From: Bacillota bacterium
GTDB taxonomy: Bacteria > Bacillota > Bacilli > Alicyclobacillales > SLC66
Direction: 5' to 3'
Assembly (NCBI GenBank): GCA_021846285.1
Contig: JAJZCB010000020.1
Coordinates: 1-47,341 of the forward strand
Length of the DNA stretch: 47,341 nt
Part shown: piece by piece, positions 8,946 to 17,318 of the stretch
Layout of the letters: each line of letters opens with the position of its first letter
Position numbering within the stretch: position 1 is the stretch's first letter
Notes under the pieces: generated by a model
Database searches by the model: none
The model's input: only the letters and a program-made list of their open reading frames with translations
Told to the model about the DNA's origin: nothing
Program-made: the position numbers and the translations under genes

Positions 8946-10754
8946 TTGGAGAAATTACTTGAACGATCAGAGCTTGACGTTAAGTATACGTGGTCGACAG
9001 AGGCCATATTTGCGTCGGACGAACGATGGGAAGAAGAATTGCAGGCGGTGCAGACATTGGTTGGCCAGGATCCGTTCGTCGGCGTTCGGGGGCGGCTGGG
9101 CGAATCCGCAGACTTTGTTGGACAGTATTTTCTCATTGAGCAGACGCTCGCAGAACGCTTGGGGAAACTGCAGATTTATGCGCATACAAAGGCGGATCAG
9201 GACACAAGATTGTCGGAGTACCAGGCCATGATGAGCAGAGTCCAAAGTGTATCTGCCGAGTATGCGGAGCAGGAGAGCTTTTTTGAACCAGAACTCCTGT
9301 CCCTGCCTGAAAGTCTTCTCCATACATATTTGCAGGATGATGCTCTGACAGACCATCGCCACGCACTGGACAACGTCATCCGCAATAAGCCGCATGTACT
9401 CTCCACTGAGACGGAAGCGGTCATCGCCTCTTTCAGCGATGTACTGTACGGCTCTGGGCAAACCTTTTCGCAACTTACCAACGCTGATTTTAATCACGGA
9501 TCATTTACCGTCGACGGCACGGAATATGCGGTGACAGAAGGACGTTTGGGGATTCTTCTTCGCAATCCGGACAGAACCGTCCGGCAGCTCGCTTATGAAC
9601 GTCTTTACGATACCTATCTGGGTCACAAAAATGCGATCGCGGCGCTGTACGCCAACAGTGTTAAAACCGATATTCGACTGGCGCGCGCGAAACGCTTTGG
9701 GACGGCGAGAGATTTTGCCCTGTTCGAGAACAACATTCCCACCTCTGTCTACGACGCTCTCGTTACAGGGGTTCGCAACAATGCGGCGCATTTGCATCGC
9801 TACTTTGAACTTCGCCGCCAACGTCTTGGACTTGATCGCGTTCGGCTGTACGACAAGTATGTTCCGTTGGTGGAAGCTCAGTTGGATGAGTATGCGTTCG
9901 AGGACGGGTTCAGGCTCATTAAGGAAGGGCTTGCAAACTTGGGCGACGAATATGGGACTATTTTGGACCGGGCTCGGGAAGAGCGCTGGATCGATGTGTA
10001 TGAGACTCCGGGGAAACGCAGCGGCGCCTATTCAACGGGCTTCTATGCAACCAGGCCCTATATACTGCTGAACTATCAGGGGAATTACAACAGCGTTTCG
10101 ACGCTTGCGCATGAATTGGGGCATAGTGTACATACGCATCTGGCAGGACGGTCGCAGTTGCCCCAATACTCGGGATACTCCATTTTTCTCGCTGAAATCG
10201 CCAGCACGGTAAACGAAACTCTGCTTGTCAATCATCTTCTTGACGTAACAAAAGATCCCATGGCGCGCGCGACCCTGATCAACCAGCAACTGGACAGTCT
10301 TACGGGCACCATTTTCAGGCAGACCATGTTCGCGGACTTTGAATGGCAAACGCACCGCGAAGTTGAAGAAGGGCGTGCGCTTACGCACGACAGTCTGTGC
10401 GAGCTGTACGCAGGGCTGAACAGCACATACCAGGGTGAAGCGTATGAAGAGGATGACCGTTCCTCAGCAGAGTGGTCGCGCATTCCCCACTTTTACCGCG
10501 CATATTACGTGTTTCAATACGCGACGGGTATGAGCGCCGCTCTGGTGTTTGCGGATCGCATCCGGAAGGAGGGTTCAGCGGCAGCCGACCGTTATCTGGG
10601 TTTTCTGCGCGCCGGTTCAAAAGATTATCCGCTCGAAGTTTTGCGAGAGGCCGGATTGGACATGACCAATCCGGATGTGGTCACACAGGCCCTGAGTATA
10701 TATGGGGAACTTGTGACAGAACTCGAGCGACTGTTGGCAGTTCTAAAACAATGA
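8946..10754 (+). CDS. pepF: Oligoendopeptidase F (M3 family metallopeptidase)
   Basis: This is a cytoplasmic zinc metallopeptidase that cleaves oligopeptides. The zinc-binding HELGH motif has His389, Glu390 and His393, preceded by the family block YILLNYQGNYNSVSTLA. A downstream acidic LAEIASTVNE supplies the third zinc ligand, as in M3 peptidases. The length of 602 residues fits PepF. I chose the TTG at 8946 because GAGGGGGTT lies about 6 bases before it and the first residues continue the family N terminus (LDVKYTWSTEAIFASDERWE). The gene converges with the XRE regulator, with only 5 bases between the stops. Confidence 0.94.
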   Translation: MEKLLERSELDVKYTWSTEAIFASDERWEEELQAVQTLVGQDPFVGVRGRLGESADFVGQYFLIEQTLAERLGKLQIYAHTKADQDTRLSEYQAMMSRVQSVSAEYAEQESFFEPELLSLPESLLHTYLQDDALTDHRHALDNVIRNKPHVLSTETEAVIASFSDVLYGSGQTFSQLTNADFNHGSFTVDGTEYAVTEGRLGILLRNPDRTVRQLAYERLYDTYLGHKNAIAALYANSVKTDIRLARAKRFGTARDFALFENNIPTSVYDALVTGVRNNAAHLHRYFELRRQRLGLDRVRLYDKYVPLVEAQLDEYAFEDGFRLIKEGLANLGDEYGTILDRAREERWIDVYETPGKRSGAYSTGFYATRPYILLNYQGNYNSVSTLAHELGHSVHTHLAGRSQLPQYSGYSIFLAEIASTVNETLLVNHLLDVTKDPMARATLINQQLDSLTGTIFRQTMFADFEWQTHREVEEGRALTHDSLCELYAGLNSTYQGEAYEEDDRSSAEWSRIPHFYRAYYVFQYATGMSAALVFADRIRKEGSAAADRYLGFLRAGSKDYPLEVLREAGLDMTNPDVVTQALSIYGELVTELERLLAVLKQ

Positions 10755-10759
10755 AGATG

Positions 10760-11281
10760 CTATGACTCGGGGGAGTCTCGCTGTGTGCGGGTCTCCTCCA
10801 GGCTTGCCTGGTGAATAAACTCGCTGACCAGTTGCAGAACTTGCTGTGAAGAATGCCGACTGGCGTGAAGTTTTTGCGCAAACGCGAGATATTCCTGCGC
10901 CTCTTCCTGAAGCATGAACGCAATGGTGTCCGGTCGCAGAGCGCGACTCCACTGGGGGAGGGTTTGCGCGAACAGCAGATCTTCACCATCCTCCTGTTGC
11001 TCGCGACCTTTCGGCCGTGGGGAGACGGGATACAGGAACTGTTCTGCCGACGTTTCCGTCTTATGAGGCCCCTTGTCGAGGAAGAAATAGATGGAGACAG
11101 GAAACGCTTCGGCCAAGTCATAGATCAGATCGATCGACGGACTTTTGCGTCGCCCTTTTTCCAGAGCTGACAGGTGACTGATCGACAACCCTGAACGTCT
11201 GGACAGTTCCTCCAGCGACCAGCCCTGCAGTTTGCGCAGTTGTCTGAGTTTTGCGCCGTTGAAGCGGCTAACGTGTTCCAT
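10760..11281 (-). CDS. XRE-family transcriptional regulator
   Basis: The 173-residue protein has an N-terminal helix-turn-helix of the Cro/C1 type at about residues 8-62 (KLRQLRKLQGWSLEELSRRSGLS...LEKGRRKSPSID). A helical, charged C-terminal part of unknown function follows, with no recognisable ligand domain. The ATG is preceded by CGAGGTGAACC. Upstream, a perfect palindrome overlaps the likely -35 box, suggesting autoregulation. The target genes are not evident; the neighbours pepF and proS both point away from its promoter region. Confidence 0.88.
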   Translation of the reverse strand: MEHVSRFNGAKLRQLRKLQGWSLEELSRRSGLSISHLSALEKGRRKSPSIDLIYDLAEAFPVSIYFFLDKGPHKTETSAEQFLYPVSPRPKGREQQEDGEDLLFAQTLPQWSRALRPDTIAFMLQEEAQEYLAFAQKLHASRHSSQQVLQLVSEFIHQASLEETRTQRDSPES

Positions 11282-11314
11282 GGTTCACCTCGGCATCCGA
11301 TTCGCTATACATAC

Positions 11315-11344
11315 ATTGTACAAGGCTTTACACAAATGTGTAAA
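11315..11344 (-). promoter_or_regulatory. Promoter of the XRE regulator gene
   Basis: On the minus strand, TTTACA (11344-11339) and TACAAT (11320-11315) are separated by 18 bases, a good sigma-A pair about 35 bases upstream of the start codon. Confidence 0.65.
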
Positions 11345-11346
11345 GC
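11325..11346. promoter_or_regulatory. Palindromic operator overlapping the XRE promoter
   Basis: The arms GCTTTACACA and TGTGTAAAGC are perfect inverted repeats separated by AA. They cover the -35 box and most of the spacer of the XRE promoter. A second palindrome, TTGTACAA (11316-11323), overlaps the -10 box. The placement is that of a repressor site; autorepression by the XRE protein is inferred. Confidence 0.7.
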
Positions 11347-11458
11347 ACTCGTGCGATTGGATTTTCTGGGACGCCTCTTTGGTGCACGCTGCGGTTCCGG
11401 CGGTATTTTACGCCTTAGCCGAGTTGTCTGCTACAGTAGGGGAGTTTGCCTGCTCGCT

Positions 11459-11490
11459 GGACCGGCGTGAAGTTGTGCGGACGCCGGTCC
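11459..11490. other. GC-rich hairpin in the proS-XRE intergenic region
   Basis: GGACCGGCGT (11459-11468) pairs perfectly with ACGCCGGTCC (11481-11490) around a 12-base loop. It lies about 90 bases beyond the end of proS. No T-run follows on either strand, so terminator function is uncertain. I see no gene in the remainder of 11347-11578. Confidence 0.5.
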
Positions 11491-11578
11491 GGACGAACAG
11501 TTGGCGCTATCCTGTATATTCGAGTTAATCTGTGTTATCTCACGATCTGCGTTTCGCTTGCGTCGCTGTCGTGCGGGT

Positions 11579-13027
11579 CTAATAGGAGCGGGCAAACCAC
11601 ACGGTATGCTCAGCTTTTTGCCCGCACGTTACACAGGCGTCGATATGCGCTGGCGGCGTAAATGGAATGTTGCGGCTGGTGGCGCCCGTTTCCTCTTTGA
11701 TCTTGTCTTCGCACTCTGCGCGACCGCACCATCCGACAAGAGCAAAACCCCGTTCTGTACGTACAATTTCGTGCAGATCGGCAAGGTTCGCGGCAATCCG
11801 TGAATGCTCCCGCTGGAACTCCTGCGCCCGCGTAAACATGGATTGCTGGATTTCCGCCAACAGGGTTGGAATGCGGGTTGTGATCTGATCCAGGGAAACT
11901 GTCTCCTTTTCGCCGGTATCGCGTCTCGCGAGTACAGCCTGATCGGCGTCCAGGTCGCGCGGTCCCAGCTCAAGACGCACCGGAACTCCTCTCATCTCGT
12001 ATTCGTTGAACTTCCACCCGGGGCTCTGATCTTCACTGGCGTCCATCTGAACGCGAATGCCGCCGTCGTTGAGCGCGTTCATCACCTGCCTGGCGGCGGG
12101 CAGTACCCTGTCGCGCGTTTTGGCCGGGCCAATCGGAACGATCATGACTTGTGTCGGAGCGATACGGGGCGGAAGCTGCAGTCCACGATCATCCCCGTGA
12201 ACCATGATCAGCGCGCCGAGTATGCGCGTGCTCATGCCCCAGGAAGTGGTATGGACAAACTTGCGCTCGTTGTCGCGATCGAGAAACTTGATGTCGAATC
12301 CCTGTGCAAAATTTTCGCCAAGGTAATGTGACGTGGCCGCCTGAAGCGCTTTGCCGTCCTTCATCATGGCTTCGAGCGAATAGGTGGCAATCGCCCCGGG
12401 GAACTTTTCGGAGGGAGTCTTCTGTCCACGTATGACGGGGATCGCCAGTTCGTTTTCGACAAAATCCGTGTAGACATCCAACATCCGCATCGTTTCCTCG
12501 CGGGCTTCCTGATCGGTCGCATGCGCCGTGTGCCCTTCTTGCCACAAGAATTCGCTGGTGCGCAGAAACGGCATGGTGCGTTTCTCCCAGCGCACGACAT
12601 TGGCCCACTGGTTTATAAGGACAGGGAGATCCCGATAGGACTGGATCCACTGACTGTACATGTAACCGATGATGGTTTCCGATGTCGGTCGGATCGCCAA
12701 CCGCTCCTCAAGCTTCGTATCCCCCACTTCCGTTACCCAGGGCAACTCGGGATTGAATCCTGCCACGTGTTCCTTTTCCTTCTCAAAAAAACTCTCCGGA
12801 ATAAACAGTGGAAAGTAGGCGTTGCGGTGTCCCGTCGCCTTGAATCGGCGATCGAGTTCCCGCTGGCATGCTTCCCAAAGTTCGTATCCGTCTGGCTTGA
12901 ACACGATGCACCCTCGGACAGGTGAATAATCCATCAGATCGGCTTTCGTGATGGTGTCCAGATACCAACGCGAAAAGTCTTCGCTCTGTGGTGTAATTTC
13001 TTTCACAAAATCCTTTTCTTTCGCCAT
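11579..13027 (-). CDS. proS: Proline--tRNA ligase, short archaeal/eukaryote-like type
   Basis: The enzyme charges tRNA-Pro with proline. The protein is 482 residues from the ATG at 13027, which follows GGGAGGATTGC; the longer open frame to 13165 has no ribosome binding site and no family similarity. Class II motifs are present: motif 1 region GCIVFKPDGYELWE, motif 2 NQWANVVRWEKRTMPFLRTSEFLWQEGHTAH (split here for reading) and motif 3 in TTSWGMSTRILGALIMVHGDD. The C terminus ends in an aromatic Tyr after a Cys-rich zinc-binding region (CGRAECEDK...CVTCGQ), diagnostic of the ProS type lacking the bacterial editing insertion. A tRNA-Pro gene lies 4 kb away. No T-box leader was recognisable upstream. 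Confidence 0.96.
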   Translation of the reverse strand: MAKEKDFVKEITPQSEDFSRWYLDTITKADLMDYSPVRGCIVFKPDGYELWEACQRELDRRFKATGHRNAYFPLFIPESFFEKEKEHVAGFNPELPWVTEVGDTKLEERLAIRPTSETIIGYMYSQWIQSYRDLPVLINQWANVVRWEKRTMPFLRTSEFLWQEGHTAHATDQEAREETMRMLDVYTDFVENELAIPVIRGQKTPSEKFPGAIATYSLEAMMKDGKALQAATSHYLGENFAQGFDIKFLDRDNERKFVHTTSWGMSTRILGALIMVHGDDRGLQLPPRIAPTQVMIVPIGPAKTRDRVLPAARQVMNALNDGGIRVQMDASEDQSPGWKFNEYEMRGVPVRLELGPRDLDADQAVLARRDTGEKETVSLDQITTRIPTLLAEIQQSMFTRAQEFQREHSRIAANLADLHEIVRTERGFALVGWCGRAECEDKIKEETGATSRNIPFTPPAHIDACVTCGQKAEHTVWFARSY

Positions 13028-13224
13028 GCAATCCTCCCGCTTTTTCTCCTTGTTACCTAGCTTGATCTGCATTATACACGAACATACCCGGCGTTGCGCG
13101 GCTGACCTCCAGTTCACTGTAAGGTCGCGACGACAAACGTTTCGTTGTGTGCACAGGCAACACACTCCATATTTTTCAAATGAGGAAATATGTTATACAA
13201 TAGAGGAATCGGGAGGTGCCCATC

Positions 13225-13431
13225 ATGAAAGCGACTTTGGGTGAACGTATGAAAGAGAGACGTCTCATGCTAGGATTATCGGTTAAAGAGCTGGCTAAAC
13301 GCGCAAAAGTATCAGCCAGTTACATATATGCAATCGAGTCTGGAGAACGCGGATCGCATATCGACAAGTTGGCTCGCATTGCTCGGGCCCTGGAAACCAG
13401 CCTGGTTGAACTGTGGCCGCTGGATAAGTGA
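13225..13431 (+). CDS. Small XRE-family DNA-binding protein
   Basis: The protein is 68 residues, consisting almost only of a Cro/C1 helix-turn-helix (about 5-60: LGERMKERRLMLGLSVKELAKR...YAIESGERGSHIDKLARIARAL). It ends with VELWPLDK. I chose ATG 13225 because GGGAGGTG precedes it at 6-7 bases; the GTG at 13216 overlaps that site. A -10-like TATACA lies at about 13194, shortly before the gene. The small size suggests a SinR-like or phage-type repressor. It lies divergently from proS; its target is unknown. Confidence 0.85.
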   Translation: MKATLGERMKERRLMLGLSVKELAKRAKVSASYIYAIESGERGSHIDKLARIARALETSLVELWPLDK

Positions 13432-13440
13432 ACTGAAAAA

Positions 13441-13468
13441 TTGTATTTCCCCAAGTATAGTGTAATAT
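13441..13468 (+). promoter_or_regulatory. Candidate promoter of the enoyl-CoA hydratase gene
   Basis: TTGTAT (13441-13446) and TAATAT (13463-13468) are spaced by 16 bases. Downstream, the untranslated region holds the inverted repeat GTCTACC/GGTAGAC (13520-13526, 13535-13541) and three copies of GACTGTC at 13539, 13583 and 13596, possibly regulator sites. Confidence 0.5.
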
Positions 13469-13616
13469 AAAAAATAGAGGCAGGAGTTTATTGGTCTGAC
13501 CACGATTTTTGAAGCTCCGGTCTACCTTCCGTCCGGTAGACTGTCAAGAGGCAAGTCACAATGTCCAGTGCTGGATCTATAAGACTGTCCAGTTGGACTG
13601 TCGGGAGGTGAGCTGG

Positions 13617-14396
13617 TTGGGCGAGACCGTATTGCGCACCACTCAGGGAGGCGTTTTGACACTCAGTCTACATCGACCAGAGGTGCTAAACGCGTTTAAT
13701 CGGGCGCTGGTTGCCGAACTGGCGGAAGGACTGGCGGAAGCGGCAAGCAATCCCACCGTTCGTGCGGTAGTCATCAGGGGTAGTGGGCGCGGTTTCTGTT
13801 CGGGGCAGGATCTGGGTGCGACAGTTCCCGGTGAAGGCGCCTCAATCGCAGATGTCGTCCGAGAGATGTACAACCCCCTCATAAGCGCCATGAGGGAACT
13901 CCCCAAACCAATCATCGCCAGTGTGGGGGGCGTGGCTGCCGGAGCGGGCATGAGCCTGGCGATGGCTGCGGATTTGCGGATTGCCTCGACATCCGCCAAA
14001 TTTGTCTATGGATTCAGCGGGATTGGATTGGCGCCAGACAGCGGCGCGAGCTACTTCTTGCCGCGCATCGTCGGAGTTGCGCGGGCGCTTGAGTTTGCGC
14101 TGCTCGGCGGCGCAGTCGACGCCGAACAGGCGTTGCGCTTGGGACTGGTGACCAAAGTGGTTGCAGAGGAGAATTTGACGCAGGAGACAGGCCTGTTGGC
14201 CGCGCGGTTGGCCGCCGGACCGACGGTGGCGTTCGGATTGACCAAACGGGTGATTTACGAAGGATCTACAGGCGCTCTTTCAGACGCCCTCGAGCGCGAG
14301 GCGCTCTATCAGCAACTGGCCTCAGAAACGGGCGATTTTAGGGAGGGGCTGCGAGCGTTTGCAGAAAAGCGACCCCCTCAGTTCGAGGGGCGCTAA
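13617..14396 (+). CDS. Enoyl-CoA hydratase/isomerase, PaaG-like
   Basis: This is a crotonase-fold enzyme. Two oxyanion-hole segments are visible: VIRGSGRGFCSGQDL and SVGGVAAGAGMSLAMAADLR. The motif GIGLAPDSGASYFLPRIVG carries the Asp typical of the PaaG isomerase (2-(1,2-epoxy-1,2-dihydrophenyl)acetyl-CoA isomerase) rather than the Glu pair of classical hydratase. I chose TTG 13617 because GGAGG sits 9 bases upstream and the resulting 259 residues equal the usual PaaG length; the open frame to 13509 is unsupported. The exact substrate cannot be read from sequence, since the rest of a phenylacetate pathway is not in the window. General fatty-acid oxidation is an alternative. Confidence 0.87.
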   Translation: MGETVLRTTQGGVLTLSLHRPEVLNAFNRALVAELAEGLAEAASNPTVRAVVIRGSGRGFCSGQDLGATVPGEGASIADVVREMYNPLISAMRELPKPIIASVGGVAAGAGMSLAMAADLRIASTSAKFVYGFSGIGLAPDSGASYFLPRIVGVARALEFALLGGAVDAEQALRLGLVTKVVAEENLTQETGLLAARLAAGPTVAFGLTKRVIYEGSTGALSDALEREALYQQLASETGDFREGLRAFAEKRPPQFEGR

Positions 14397-14497
14397 CGCA
14401 TCTTTGGGAGAGGATGGGCGCGAGCATCGATTCGTTGGAAATGACGACGCTCTCCATGCCGTGTGATGGTACTGCGCAGCGGCATGGGGCGTTCCCA

Positions 14498-14527
14498 TTG
14501 CAACCGGCAACCCTGCATGGGTACAAT
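14498..14527 (+). promoter_or_regulatory. Promoter of the Fur-family gene
   Basis: TTGCAA (14498-14503) and TACAAT (14522-14527) are separated by 18 bases, ending about 20 bases before the GTG start. Confidence 0.6.
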
Positions 14528-14548
14528 GGATGAGGGTGGTGGCGGTGC

Positions 14549-14971
14549 GTGGAAACGGATTCGTATATGTCGGAGTTGCGTGAGCGCGGATATCGCATAA
14601 CTGGAAAGCGACGGGAGATCCTGGGGTACCTGCTCAGGAACGATCGGTATATGAGTGCGCGCGAACTGATTGAGTATATGAAAGACAGATACCCGACCAT
14701 GAGTTATGAAACGGTCTACCGCAATCTTAAAACGCTTCGCGACGAGGGCATTATTGAAGAGTCGCAGTTTGCAGACAACGAAGCGAAGTATCGCATGGCT
14801 TGCCAAACTGGACACCATCATCACTATATTTGCGTGGCCTGTGGGCAAACGATGGTGATAGAGCATTGTCCTATGCCTGAACTTTGCGTTCCCGATGGAT
14901 TTCAGGTCTTGCGGCATCGATTTGAAGTTCTCGGATACTGCCAGAACTGCCGGGCAGTCGAAAGCGAATAG
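14549..14971 (+). CDS. Fur-family metal-responsive transcriptional regulator
   Basis: The protein is 140 residues. The N-terminal winged helix (about 8-80) contains RGYRITGKRREIL and SYETVYRNLKTLRDEGII, the recognition helix of Fur proteins. The C-terminal dimerisation domain has the metal site GHHHHYICVACG and a second CxxC (CQNC), the structural zinc site. Fur, Zur and PerR cannot be separated with certainty; the four-His run before ICVACG is compatible with Zur or Fur. The GTG at 14549 follows GAGGGTGG; ATG 14567 is an alternative start. The gene stands alone between the PaaG-like gene and the MITE-like element. Confidence 0.92.
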   Translation: METDSYMSELRERGYRITGKRREILGYLLRNDRYMSARELIEYMKDRYPTMSYETVYRNLKTLRDEGIIEESQFADNEAKYRMACQTGHHHHYICVACGQTMVIEHCPMPELCVPDGFQVLRHRFEVLGYCQNCRAVESE

Positions 14972-15058
14972 CGTGCGTACGACGGAGAATAACTTGGAAG
15001 CGTTCCAAATCTCTGTGTCGGCGCCGTCTGACGGTGAAACACCCTGCAGCAGGCTTTG

Positions 15059-15184
15059 CTAGGGAACCTGTGAAAAAGTCCGGAGCAGTACGAAAACTGG
15101 GCACATATAGCGTTTGAGGCTTTAATCAAACGCTATATGTGGACGATTTGGCGACGGACCGATCGAATTTCACAGGTTCCCTAG
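15059..15184. mobile_element. MITE-like nested palindromic element flanked by CTAG
   Basis: The outer arms at 15059-15075 (CTAGGGAACCTGTGAAA) and 15168-15184 are a perfect 17-bp inverted repeat. Nested inside, a 16-bp perfect pair (15102-15117 and 15126-15141; CACATATAGCGTTTGA) encloses 8 bases. GTCCG/CGGAC at 15078-15082 and 15155-15159 also pair, so the whole 126 bp looks like one decayed palindrome. No coding frame is present. The outer CTAG could be a target duplication of the IS5 type, but CTAG is itself palindromic, so this cannot be shown here. Confidence 0.65.
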
Positions 15185-15217
15185 GCGTAGAATCTGGACA
15201 ACCGAGGTGTTCTCCGC

Positions 15218-15508
15218 ATGCAGTTGGATAAGCTCCGCGATCGTGAGGTCGATCAGCTATTTGAGGCCATCTTGAAACTGGAAACGGTAGAAGAGTGCTA
15301 CCATCTGTTTGATGATCTGTGCACGGTAGGAGAAGTGCAGTCACTGGCCCAACGTCTGGAAGTGGCGCGCATGTTGCGTCAGGGAAAGACATACAGCCAC
15401 ATCGAAACGGAAACAGGCGCAAGCACCGCCACGATTAGCCGGGTCAAACGTTGTCTAAACTATGGAGCAGATGGATACACTCTGGTGTTAGACAGATTGA
15501 AGCGGTGA
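15218..15508 (+). CDS. yerC: YerC/YecD family TrpR-related protein
   Basis: The 96-residue protein has a TrpR-like helix-turn-helix. Family features are LFEAILKLETVEECYHLFDDLCTV (read in two parts), EVQSLAQRLEVARML, and the recognition segment TGASTATISRVKRCLNYG. In Bacillus, yerC lies next to pcrB, as here, where pcrB begins 4 bases after the stop. Its operator and ligand are unknown to me. The ATG follows CGAGGTG. Confidence 0.94.
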   Translation: MQLDKLRDREVDQLFEAILKLETVEECYHLFDDLCTVGEVQSLAQRLEVARMLRQGKTYSHIETETGASTATISRVKRCLNYGADGYTLVLDRLKR

Positions 15509-15512
15509 GTGA

Positions 15513-16187
15513 GTGGAGATTCGCTATTGGCGCCGTGTGGCCAAACTGGATCCGGTTCGCCCCCATAGCCAGGGGCTTATTGACCGTGTCGCGAAAAGTC
15601 CGTTTGACGCCATCGTGATTGGCGGCACATGGGGTGTCACGGCCCAAAACGCCACGGATCTGGCGTTGTCACTGCGCAAAGTCCGCGTTAGACTGCCAGT
15701 CTGGCAGGAATTGTCCGGTGAACAGGATGTTGCTTTTGGAATGGATGGCTACTTTGTTCCCATGGTGTTAAATACAGCGGACATCACGTATCTGGCTCGC
15801 AGCCACGTGCGGGCGATCCGCAACTATAGGGGCAGGATAGCGTGGAGATATATTGTACCCACAGGCTATATCGTCATGCGCACAGACTGCGCGGTAGCGC
15901 ACCGTACCAGAGCGGAAACGCCTCGCGACATGGAGGATGTGATCGCCTACGCCGAATACGGCGTAAGATTTTGCGGACTGAGCATGCTCTATATTGAGTA
16001 CAGTGGAGCGCTCGGTGATCCCGCTGTACCGGCCCGTCTGCGTGAGGAATTTCCGGACATTCAGATATTTTACGGTGGCGGAATCGCGAGCAACGATGAC
16101 ATGGAACGCTATCTGGCAGTGTCTTCGGCCGTTGTGGTTGGCAATGCGCTTTATGATCTGGCGCAGACAGACCTGCTGGTGCAATGA
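15513..16187 (+). CDS. pcrB: Heptaprenylglyceryl phosphate synthase PcrB
   Basis: PcrB is a TIM-barrel prenyltransferase that joins a heptaprenyl chain to glycerol-1-phosphate, making archaeal-type ether lipid precursors in Bacillota. Visible motifs are KLDPVRP near the N terminus, DAIVIGGTWGVT, GYIVM, SMLYIEYSGALG and FYGGGIASNDDM (phosphate-binding loop). The length of 224 residues is normal. The GTG start at 15513 has only a weak site within the end of yerC, suggesting translational coupling. In B. subtilis the gene precedes pcrA; here pcrA lies 4.5 kb downstream. Confidence 0.93.
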   Translation: MEIRYWRRVAKLDPVRPHSQGLIDRVAKSPFDAIVIGGTWGVTAQNATDLALSLRKVRVRLPVWQELSGEQDVAFGMDGYFVPMVLNTADITYLARSHVRAIRNYRGRIAWRYIVPTGYIVMRTDCAVAHRTRAETPRDMEDVIAYAEYGVRFCGLSMLYIEYSGALGDPAVPARLREEFPDIQIFYGGGIASNDDMERYLAVSSAVVVGNALYDLAQTDLLVQ

Positions 16188-16310
16188 TAAAAATCTGCAC
16201 AAACAGAAACGTGCGGTATTTTATCGTTGGATGGGTGTCGGACATGCAACCTTTTCCTGCCTGAAGCGTCTAACTTAGTGGCATACATCCCTAAGGAGGC
16301 GCATTTTATT

Positions 16311-17099
16311 ATGAGGATTCGTCAAAAAGTTCGATTTGCCGCGGCGACTGTTGCACTTGGCGCCGCATTTGCGGCGGGAGGGCTGCTCAGTTCAGGCGGG
16401 CTGGGCGCGGCGCATGCGCAGGGCGCGAGTGGGGCCTCGCCGACGCCAGCCACGGGGCAGACCCTTACGGTCACTGGTCTGGCCACAATGACAGCTCCGG
16501 TCGATGGAGTGGCGCTCCAGATTTCCATGAATGACAGTCAGATGACCGTGGCCACGATCTCCGCCCAATTGCAGTCGGTTCACGGCAATATCGTTGCGGC
16601 GCTGGAAAGGACGGGCGTGCCAGCGGCGGCAGTACAGACATCCAACTTCAACATTTGGTCCCAGCAGGGCGGCAGTTATAATGCGAGCGAACAGATTACG
16701 GTCCTGCTAAAAAGCCTTCCCCAAGCGTTAAACATCATGAATCTTGTCAACCGGGACAGTGGCAAATTGGTCGCCAATGGACCTGTGACGCTAAATTTCA
16801 ACACGCAATTTTCGGCGAGTGTTTCGTCTGCGACGCGGACCAGGCTGTTTGCCGCGGCCTTGCAAGACGCCAAGACACAGGCGACAACTCTGGCGTCTGA
16901 TGTTGGAGAACAACTGGGCGCGGTCGTCAGCATGTCCACTGGATCTTCGCAAGGAGGTAGTTCCGTGTACCAAAACGGCCCATACACGCCGGTCAATACC
17001 AGCGCAATCGGGGGCCTGCAGGAACAGCAGAGCCCGTTTGGCGGCGCCGTCAGCGATGTCTCCGCCCAGGTTACGGTGTCGTACGCGCTTGTACAGTAG
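16311..17099 (+). CDS. Exported SIMPL-domain (DUF541) protein
   Basis: The 262-residue protein starts at ATG 16311 after AAGGAGG; the open frame to 16227 lacks a site. The N terminus (RIRQKVRFAAATVALGAAF...AHAQG) is a signal peptide, with likely cleavage after AHA near residue 36. The SIMPL domain follows (LTVTGLATMTAPVDGVALQI... and a conserved C-terminal ARTRLFAAALQDAKTQATTLA-like helix). A Ser/Gly/Gln-rich tail carries the final beta strand (AQVTVSYALVQ). Members of this family are extracytoplasmic, and the biochemical role is mostly unclear. The neighbours give no further hint. Confidence 0.9.
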   Translation: MRIRQKVRFAAATVALGAAFAAGGLLSSGGLGAAHAQGASGASPTPATGQTLTVTGLATMTAPVDGVALQISMNDSQMTVATISAQLQSVHGNIVAALERTGVPAAAVQTSNFNIWSQQGGSYNASEQITVLLKSLPQALNIMNLVNRDSGKLVANGPVTLNFNTQFSASVSSATRTRLFAAALQDAKTQATTLASDVGEQLGAVVSMSTGSSQGGSSVYQNGPYTPVNTSAIGGLQEQQSPFGGAVSDVSAQVTVSYALVQ

Positions 17100-17191
17100 T
17101 GAAGGCGTTGCAGAGGAGATGGCAGGACGCCGGGATATTCTCGAAGATGGCAATGGAAAGCAAGCGGGAACTGCGCGTCCGTTTTCGGTAT

Positions 17192-17221
17192 TTGACGAGA
17201 CGAGGAGACGGGTGTTATAGT
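17192..17221 (+). promoter_or_regulatory. Promoter of tRNA-Pro
   Basis: TTGACG (17192-17197) and TATAGT (17216-17221) have an 18-base spacer and end 12 bases before the tRNA. Confidence 0.7.
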
Positions 17222-17233
17222 ATCGTGTGTCAC

Positions 17234-17310
17234 CGGAATGTAGCTCAGCTTGGTAGAGCGCACGGTTCGGGACCGTGAGGCCGCAGGTTCGAATCCTGTC
17301 ATTCCGACCA
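17234..17310 (+). tRNA. tRNA-Pro (anticodon CGG)
   Basis: The 77-nt cloverleaf includes an encoded CCA. The acceptor stem pairs CGGAATG with CATTCCG, followed by discriminator A and CCA. The D arm is AGCTCAGCTTGGTAGAGCG. The anticodon stem CACGG/CCGTG carries loop TTCGGGA, giving anticodon CGG (codon CCG). The T arm is CAGGTTCGAATCCTG. All stems are intact. Confidence 0.96.
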
Positions 17311-17318
17311 TACCGCTT

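Noticed and set aside
13028-13224. Possible T-box leader upstream of proS
   Set aside because: No AGGGTGGNACCGCG-like antiterminator core or specifier stem could be found; only a TATAAT-like -10 near 13076-13071 on the minus strand is visible.
13539-13602. Three copies of GACTGTC before the PaaG-like gene
   Set aside because: Irregular spacing and short length; could be chance, so noted only with the promoter entry.
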